A stretch of 64,000 nt of DNA. Source: Rosellinia necatrix. Taxonomy: Eukaryota > Ascomycota > Sordariomycetes > Xylariales > Xylariaceae. The position numbers and the translations under genes are program-made. The notes beneath the pieces are model-generated. The model saw nothing but the letters and a program-made list of their open reading frames with translations. It had not been told where the DNA came from and searched no databases. The stretch covers positions 1,860,001 through 1,924,000 of the forward strand of contig JAGYVD010000006.1 of the NCBI GenBank assembly GCA_021209875.1. Reading direction: 5' to 3'. Positions 58,143 to 64,000 of the stretch are shown here, one piece after another. Position 1 is the first letter of the stretch; the number at the start of each line of letters is the position of its first letter.

Positions 58143-59029
58143 GTCCCCACGCTGCTTCACCGATCTACACTTGGCATTGGCTTACACAGCTCTACATCCG
58201 TCCATAGATACCAGACATAGCTCGTATCTTGGATAGCTAAGCTACGCTATTGCATGTACGTATATGCTTAGATCAGGGCGACAAGCTGGTTGCCCCGTCT
58301 TTTCGGAGAGCTAACTCGAGGGCTAGAACGGATTGCCTGGGGCATTTCGCGGGGTATACCTGGTAAATTGGTTCCAATCGATGGATTAGATTGGAACAAC
58401 AAATTGAACATCTACCGTCAATCACAGTGACTATCTAAAGTTGCTTTCTCATCGTAGAGCACCAACCAACCAACAGAATGGTCACGAAGCTGCAGGTTGT
58501 CGGCTATGGATACAGTGCGGGTACTACAGTCGGTCGTCTATTAGCACGGCTTTTGACACGTTGCAAACCACCTTTCCTAATGAATATTGAGGGGTTAGGT
58601 TGCGGGACTTTACATGAGCGAGTAGTAAGCCTTGGGACAGATTATCGAATGTGTACGGCCCGGCAACAGGACATTGAGTATTGTGTTAAATTAAGCATTG
58701 GGATGGAAGAAGGCGCGGAAGGTTGAATCTAGAAACCCGAAGGAAAACAACCAATCTAATCATCTGTGAGACCTTTTATTCAAGTAAGGGGAAGCGAATT
58801 GCGAAACATGCTGAAGGCACCAAAGTCCCAATTCGTATACATGCATAGTTTGAATATCTATTTCGTCTGATCTATAACCTCTAGCAGGGCAAACTACGCA
58901 CCCAATCATGTAAACTTGGTAGTTATGGGGATCCAGAGGGCTACGTCGAGGGATGTCGCAATTCACTCATAGATATGGCCTCTTGAGAGCTTGCTTTCAC
59001 CTAGACTCGGTTGCATGGACGAAAGAAAG

Positions 59030-59057
59030 CTGCTGCTACTGCTGCTGCTGCTGCTGC
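59030..59057 (+). repeat. (CTG)n microsatellite with one interruption
   Basis: CTG/TGC repeat broken once by TACT. It would read as a leucine run after an ATG at 59014, but no recognisable protein follows. Confidence 0.85.
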
Positions 59058-59371
59058 CTAGATTCCCAAACGTGCGTATAGAAAGAGCCCGGCACAGTGA
59101 ACAAAACGTCGTGTCCTTTTGTCATCGTAGGTCCCTTGAGTCACAGCACCCAAGACAACACTGCCAATTCATCCCGACGACAATCGCCACCGTGATCCCC
59201 GAGCCCCCCAACAGCCCCTCACGATGATGTCTCGCCAGTCATGCGTTGTATGGGCACGTCAGTCGTTGGTGGTGTGAGGCGGGGGTGGTTTTTTTTTTTT
59301 TTTCTTGTTTACGTGGGTTGAACAAGCGAGTGGATGTGCTGTGCTGTGCTGTGTTCTGCTCTCTGGGGTTC

Positions 59372-59397
59372 CAGACAGACAGACAGACAGACAGACA
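59372..59397 (+). repeat. (CAGA)n microsatellite
   Basis: Six and a half perfect units. Same repeat family as the one at 27721-27742. Confidence 0.9.
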
Positions 59398-59623
59398 ATT
59401 CGACGAAATCTTGCGTCCCCTCCCCCTCCCCCCTCTCTTCTTGTGTCGTCTCGAGGGTGCCAAGGGATAAAAGCCTCTTTTTTGGCCAGTAGCCTCGTCG
59501 GACCTCTCCCCCTTCGTGCGCGCGGTGCGGGCTTCGTCTTTTCATATACCCAATACGTTACTTTACGCGCGAAGGGGCAAGCATGGCCAGTTGGTTGGCG
59601 TGGTACTAGTGCAAGGTACACCT

Positions 59624-59652
59624 ACCTTACCTTACCTTACCTTACCTTACCT
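59624..59652 (+). repeat. (ACCTT)n pentanucleotide repeat
   Basis: About six units in a row. It lies 114 bp before another pentanucleotide array at 59766-59794. Confidence 0.9.
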
Positions 59653-59765
59653 ATCGTTTCCGCTTCTGCCTGGGCGCGCGAGTCCGAGACCTCGGGGCAG
59701 GGCAGTCCGCTCTGCCTTTCCCGCGTGATGACGACACCTCGACGCCTAAAGGGCCCGAGGAGTTC

Positions 59766-59794
59766 TGTCCTGTCCTGTCCTGTCCTGTCCTGTC
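59766..59794 (+). repeat. (TGTCC)n pentanucleotide repeat
   Basis: Five TGTCC units followed by TGTCA copies. Part of the simple-repeat cluster between BYE1 and the coiled-coil gene. Confidence 0.9.
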
Positions 59795-61256
59795 ATGTCA
59801 TACCCAGTCGGTGCCCACGCGCGTCCGGTGTGAGGGGGATTTCCTACATGCGTCATTTTCTTTTCTGCTTGAACGCATGCCTGGCGCGTGGGGGGAAAGG
59901 GGGAGGGGGGGGAAGGGATGGGATAGGAAGGGAAAGAAAGGAAGAGTTAGGTCCCTATCGAGCGACGTAGTAGTATTAGCGTAACGCGGGGGGGAGAGAG
60001 GGAGAGAACGCTTTAGTCAGGATGGGTTTTGCCCCCTCCCCCTCCCCGGATCTGGCCCCGGCGGTTGGGGAGAACCTTAGCCGGTCAATTCCTCTGCACC
60101 GACAGGCACGTCACCTCGCATCCCAGAGGATAGAGGTGTCTGGCGGCAAACAGCGCCCGCAGACAAACAAGGTCAGGACTTGTTGGTTGGGCTTAGGCGT
60201 GCCGCGGCGACACGAGCGCGAGGGGATTTTTTTTTTTTTCATGTCGATACCCGTTTGGGCTTAATCATTTCAGAACGCTTGTTGCTTCCGTGCCCGTGTT
60301 ACCGCCCATATGTGCCCGACGGGCAAGGATCATGGGGTCACCAAATATCGAGACGTTTCCTCGGCCACCAACCACCGGGAGACCCCGAGTTGCTATCCCG
60401 CGGGACGAGTTGCTCACATGATGCCCAAAGCACCCATTCATTCACTCTCGGAGAACAAAGAAGAAGACGATAGATAGGCAAACTACCCAAGTTTTAATTT
60501 TCTATGAAAAGTGTATCTTTTGTGTACTCGCTCTCTCCCCTGCTTTTTAGGTCCCCTTCCGTGTAACCAAAGTCGTGTGGCGATTTGCCATCACTGTTGC
60601 CTGCCCAACCGATGCCTGACCAAATTGGTCCCTAGATAAGACGCTGATGCCCGAAAGGAAAGGAAAGGAAACGAAGAAAAAGGAAAAAAACAAAAAACCA
60701 AAAAGGAGACACCCGTTGCCGAGCTTTTGTCCCTTTGCCTTGGTCTAAGCCCCTTTTACTACAAGACAGTGTTAAGTACAAGAAGTGGTAGAACAATAAA
60801 AGAAAATAGTGGCAAATGGGGCAGGCTGCGGGCACGGCTGATCTCCGGTCCTCCTCGTCATTGGGCTCGCTCGGCCCCAATCTCGCTTCCTCCGTAATTC
60901 CAAGCCCATGCCAAGAACTGAAATCGGCGATATCGTTGAACAGGTGTATCGTATCCGGTGTAAGAAATAAATCAACGCAAATCCCGCCAAAGTGTTTTCA
61001 TTCCGAGAAACCCAGGAAAACAAATACAAGAAATAGAAGAACGATAAAAGAAAAGGTAAAAGAAAATAAAGAATAAATGAATGTGTGACCTGTGCCCCGT
61101 CGCTACAACGCACGCGCCGGGTAGGTTAATTACATGACCGTTTCATATCGATCGTTAGGGTCATCGTCATCGTCGTCATTATCGTTGTGAACGTGACACC
61201 CATCATATAGCATCATACAATACTCAGCAGCGCTGAACTCCTAGCATCCGCAATAG

Positions 61257-63989
61257 TCACTCGTTTCTATCCTTCTCTTTCATCGCCTTACGTGTCGTGA
61301 TGTAGACTTCCTTCTCCGACGGGTTTCGGACGAAGAGGAAGCCACCGCTTGAAGGAGACCGGGAATGCCTTTCGTTTTTCTTGGACGGTGCCCGGGAGTT
61401 GCTCCGGCTCTTCGACCGAGAGCTAGAGCTGGGTGTTTGCAGGCTTTGCAGCTTGTGGGTCAGCGAATCGATCTGGTCCCTTAAGCCGGGTATTATGCTT
61501 GCTTCGCCCTGTACAAGAGCGATGCGTGCCTCGAGGTCTCTCTTGGCTCCCTCGAGGTCCCTGTTGGCTTGTTGGAGATCCGCCTTGGTTTGTTCAAGTA
61601 TGAAGACCTTATCTGCGGTGCTTTGGAGGTTGTTGACGCGCGCCTCCAGGTCGGCGTTGGCTTGTGCTAGCACTCCTGCCTTGTTGGCCTCGACTTGTAG
61701 ACCGAACAGTTGTGACAGCAGTTCTGCCTTCTCCCCCTTCAATCTCGTCAGCACCGGGTTGCCGTCCTCGAGCTCTTGCACCTGCACCAGCAGCTGTTCC
61801 TTCTCGCCTTGGAGAGATTTCTGCGCTGCTTGTGCCGTGTCGAGATCTGTCTGTAGATTCTTAACCTTGCCATCGAGCTGCGCATGTTCATTCTGGAGTT
61901 TATCGATCTCCGCGCTCTTCTCAGCCTGGAGCTTGTCGAGATCTGCGGCTTTCTGGGTAAGATCACTGGTTTGTATCTTAAGTTGCTCATTTTCGTTCTC
62001 GATAGTCTTGTGCGTGGTTTGGAGATCTATGAGTTCAGCTCGCACAGAAATGAGGTTGGTTTCGACGTTTGCCAGTTTCTTCTCAACTTCTAGGCGTTGC
62101 GTCGCGAGCGCAATGTTGGCACTCTTAGCACCGTCCAAATCAGTTATGAGGCCATCGATCGTGGCCTGCTTCTCGGCCTTCTCGGCCTGCCAGGTGGCTC
62201 CCTGCTTCTCTGCCTCGTCTCTCGCCTCAGCGATCCCTTTGCCGAGCTCCTCCTGGGCCGTCGCGAGTTGCTTCTCCAGATCTCCTTTGACCGTCTCGCC
62301 GGCGTCAATCTTTAGCTGCAACTCTTCGATCTCCACTTTATGAACTTGGATCTGTGTTTCGAGTGACGTTTTGTTGCCTTCAAGCTGTTTCGCTAATTCG
62401 TCCTTGGCGCCTTGTAGTTGGTTCTCTAGGTCGTCCTTTGTAACGGCGAACTGCTTCTCTAGATCCTCCTTCTCCGCGTTCAGCTGTGCTCGCACTTCAT
62501 CTTTGCCTGCCAGTAGCTGTTTCTCGATATTGTCCTTATCAACCGCGGATAGGCTCTTTTCAAGGTCAACTTTGCTCGCCCTTTCTGAAGCAAGGGTATC
62601 CTCGAGGTCCTTCTTGGCCGCTCCTAACTCGGTGATCTGTGCCTGGAAAACTACGATGCTGCCTTCTAGGCCTGTAATCCTCGCCTGGAGTTCTTGGTTT
62701 TCAGCAATAGATGCGTCTAGCTCGAGTTGAATCTTCTTCCGCAGCTCCTCGGCAGTCTTCTTCTCCTCCGGGGTGGATTTCTTCTGCTTCTTCAATATGT
62801 TGATCTGCATCTGGTTCATCCTAGCCTGTGCCAGCAAGTCATCACGTTCCGTGGTAAGGGTTTTAAGGTTCCCATCGCTGACTGCGACCTTTTCCTCTAG
62901 ATCAGTTGTGGCAATAGCTAACTTTGTGATCTGGTGTTGGAGGAGTTCGTCTTGTTCTTGCTGTTTCTGTTCTCTTTCCGAAATGTCCCTTTCAAAGTCT
63001 TCGAGCTTCCTCTCCGCATCGTCACGCGCTCGTCTGAGGTCATCTCGCTCCCTCTCTACATTTGTGAGTACGGATCGTTGCCATTCAAAGCTTTGATGGA
63101 ATTCTTCGAGTTGTTGTCGTTGCTCTTCTAGATCCCGAATTATGATCTCCTTGCTGTTCCGTTCGTGGTGTAATGCCCGTGCGATCTGATTATTCTCGAA
63201 CACCTTCACGTTCAGCTCTTCCGATGCATCGTCAAGTCTCCGGCTGAGGTGTCTCCGTGCGAGCTTAAGATCTTCTGTGTCGCTCTCCAGTCGCTCAAGC
63301 TTATGTACTAAGTCCCGGTTGGGGATTCTAGCCAGCTGCATAGATTGAGATGCTGGCTGCGCTGACTTGTTGGGCACGATCTGGATGTGCACAGTCCTCC
63401 TCCCACTTGTCTGTGAAGGCCTGGTTACTTCAGACCTTGACACTTCCGAAGGTGCACGTGTGCTGCGCGGGCGTGCTCGGACCCGGCTCGAGGTTGTGGG
63501 TAGATGCACAGGCCGAACATGTCTGACCCGCATGGCCGGTCCGCCCCGTTTGTTGAATGCGGAGAATTCTGATGATGCCACACTGGTGGCCTGTGTGTTG
63601 ATGGAGAGCTCCGAGGAACTAGAATTGATGTCTGACCCTGCGTCATATCTGGTATATTCGCTGTCGGAGGCGTAGTAGGATGGCGAATGCACTGGTGAAT
63701 GTGAATGTGAATGTGAATGGGGTGGTAGATGATATGTCTGTACGGGCCTTGGCAGGCGATGAAATCTGGCGGCAAGACGATTCTCGTCAATGTCCAGCTG
63801 GCGATTTGGTGAATTCTTGAGAATGCTCTTTGGTTGTTTCGGTGGTGGGGGGGCAGTGGATGAGGTATCGGTGATATCTGAGGCGGATGAGACGACTGAG
63901 ACTACCGAGGCGGCCGCGGGTGCTCCTAGTCTAGATTTTGACCTTTGCCTAGATGGCACTTCGAGATAGCCAGGATATCCACCAGGCAT
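61257..63989 (-). CDS. Long coiled-coil protein, possibly 5'-truncated by the window edge
   Basis: A 910-residue open frame without introns. The N-terminal 220 residues are Ser/Pro/Arg-rich and likely disordered (KQPKSILKNSPN, a HSHSHS repeat near residue 92). Residues of about 225-850 form an almost unbroken coiled coil rich in Glu, Lys, Gln and Leu, with repeated segments such as DLEKQLATAQEELGK and LNAEKEDLEKQF. The C-terminus is Ser/Arg-rich (SSSRSKSRSNSRAPSKK) and ends FLFVRNPSEKEVYITTRKAM. The design resembles a scaffold or cytoskeleton-linked protein; I cannot name the family. The Met at 63989 is only 11 bases from the window end and the frame remains open upstream, so the true start could lie outside. 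MPGGYPGYLEVPSRQ nevertheless looks like a natural N-terminus. Confidence 0.85.
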   Translation of the reverse strand: MPGGYPGYLEVPSRQRSKSRLGAPAAASVVSVVSSASDITDTSSTAPPPPKQPKSILKNSPNRQLDIDENRLAARFHRLPRPVQTYHLPPHSHSHSHSPVHSPSYYASDSEYTRYDAGSDINSSSSELSINTQATSVASSEFSAFNKRGGPAMRVRHVRPVHLPTTSSRVRARPRSTRAPSEVSRSEVTRPSQTSGRRTVHIQIVPNKSAQPASQSMQLARIPNRDLVHKLERLESDTEDLKLARRHLSRRLDDASEELNVKVFENNQIARALHHERNSKEIIIRDLEEQRQQLEEFHQSFEWQRSVLTNVERERDDLRRARDDAERKLEDFERDISEREQKQQEQDELLQHQITKLAIATTDLEEKVAVSDGNLKTLTTERDDLLAQARMNQMQINILKKQKKSTPEEKKTAEELRKKIQLELDASIAENQELQARITGLEGSIVVFQAQITELGAAKKDLEDTLASERASKVDLEKSLSAVDKDNIEKQLLAGKDEVRAQLNAEKEDLEKQFAVTKDDLENQLQGAKDELAKQLEGNKTSLETQIQVHKVEIEELQLKIDAGETVKGDLEKQLATAQEELGKGIAEARDEAEKQGATWQAEKAEKQATIDGLITDLDGAKSANIALATQRLEVEKKLANVETNLISVRAELIDLQTTHKTIENENEQLKIQTSDLTQKAADLDKLQAEKSAEIDKLQNEHAQLDGKVKNLQTDLDTAQAAQKSLQGEKEQLLVQVQELEDGNPVLTRLKGEKAELLSQLFGLQVEANKAGVLAQANADLEARVNNLQSTADKVFILEQTKADLQQANRDLEGAKRDLEARIALVQGEASIIPGLRDQIDSLTHKLQSLQTPSSSSRSKSRSNSRAPSKKNERHSRSPSSGGFLFVRNPSEKEVYITTRKAMKEKDRNE

Positions 63990-64000
63990 TGAACCGGGCA

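Larger units (their letters stand above)
54608..61256. other. Longest spacer; AT-rich left part, repeat-rich right part
   Basis: From 54608 to 57080 it is AT-rich with unrecognised open frames only. From 57080 to 60500 it holds many simple repeats (listed separately), CT-rich stretches and G/C homopolymers. Small open frames at 57487, 58478 and 59305 are low-complexity or unsupported. The right end is the 3' flank of the coiled-coil gene. A gene of low complexity or a long non-coding transcript cannot be excluded. Confidence 0.4.

Noticed and set aside
58478..58726. 82-residue open frame with a plausible start context
   Set aside because: No family, no conservation evidence available; a lone short frame is not enough.
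1..64000. CRISPR arrays, operons or prokaryotic origin
   Set aside because: No spaced direct repeats of CRISPR type; many genes have spliceosomal introns, so the DNA is fungal.

Overview
The window reads as nuclear DNA of a filamentous ascomycete (Pezizomycotina, most likely a Sordariomycete; the finer placement is inference). Most genes are monocistronic and interrupted by short spliceosomal introns, mostly 45-190 bp, with GTAAGT-like donors, CTAAC/CTAAT branch points and YAG acceptors. The gene set is typically fungal: a Zn2Cys6 regulator, a G1 glutamic peptidase, a GH18 chitinase with CBM18 domains, a DUF1996 protein, a copper amine oxidase and a Baeyer-Villiger-type monooxygenase. Long AT-rich spacers carry the TACCTA/TAGGTA motifs often seen in these fungi. 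There is no operon, CRISPR array, rRNA or convincing tRNA.

Layout. 0.4-3.7 kb: an isochorismatase-fold protein lacking key catalytic residues, then a Zn2Cys6 regulator whose zinc cluster is spread over three exons. 5.0-9.0 kb: a small secreted protein and a small membrane protein. 9.5-16.0 kb: a GC-rich intracellular GH43 glycosidase, a secreted G1 peptidase and a TANGO2/NRDE protein. 19.0-22.8 kb: a polyQ protein and the TFIIH subunit Tfb2, which carries a one-base frameshift in a homopolymer. 24.3-28.9 kb: an eight-exon copper amine oxidase with a 12-nt microexon, then a secreted DUF1996 protein. 28.9-33.1 kb: AT-rich and gene-poor, with one probable broken membrane-protein gene. 33.1-35.6 kb: an F-box-like protein converging on a secreted unknown. 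37.0-43.4 kb: a large chitinase converging on a BVMO-type flavoprotein. 45.0-54.6 kb: a tandem GFA/CENP-V-fold protein, a GDP-mannose pyrophosphorylase A homologue, proteasome subunit alpha3 (Pre9) and a Bye1-like transcription factor. 54.6-61.3 kb: a long spacer rich in simple repeats. 61.3-64.0 kb: a long coiled-coil protein at the window edge.

How the genes fit together. Housekeeping genes (TFB2, GMPPA, PRE9, BYE1, TANGO2) are interleaved with accessory genes for a saprotroph or plant-associated life: extracellular proteolysis, xylan-oligomer breakdown, chitin remodelling, amine oxidation, ketone oxidation and secreted proteins. I see no biosynthetic core enzyme (PKS, NRPS or terpene synthase), so no secondary-metabolite cluster is claimed. 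I found no clearly new multi-gene system. The most useful points are exon structures that simple ORF reading misses (Zn2Cys6 gene, BYE1, amine oxidase, GMPPA, PRE9, BVMO), the TFB2 frameshift, the degenerate isochorismatase fold and sharp GC jumps inside genes. All exon boundaries are my own reading of splice sites and were not checked against transcripts.
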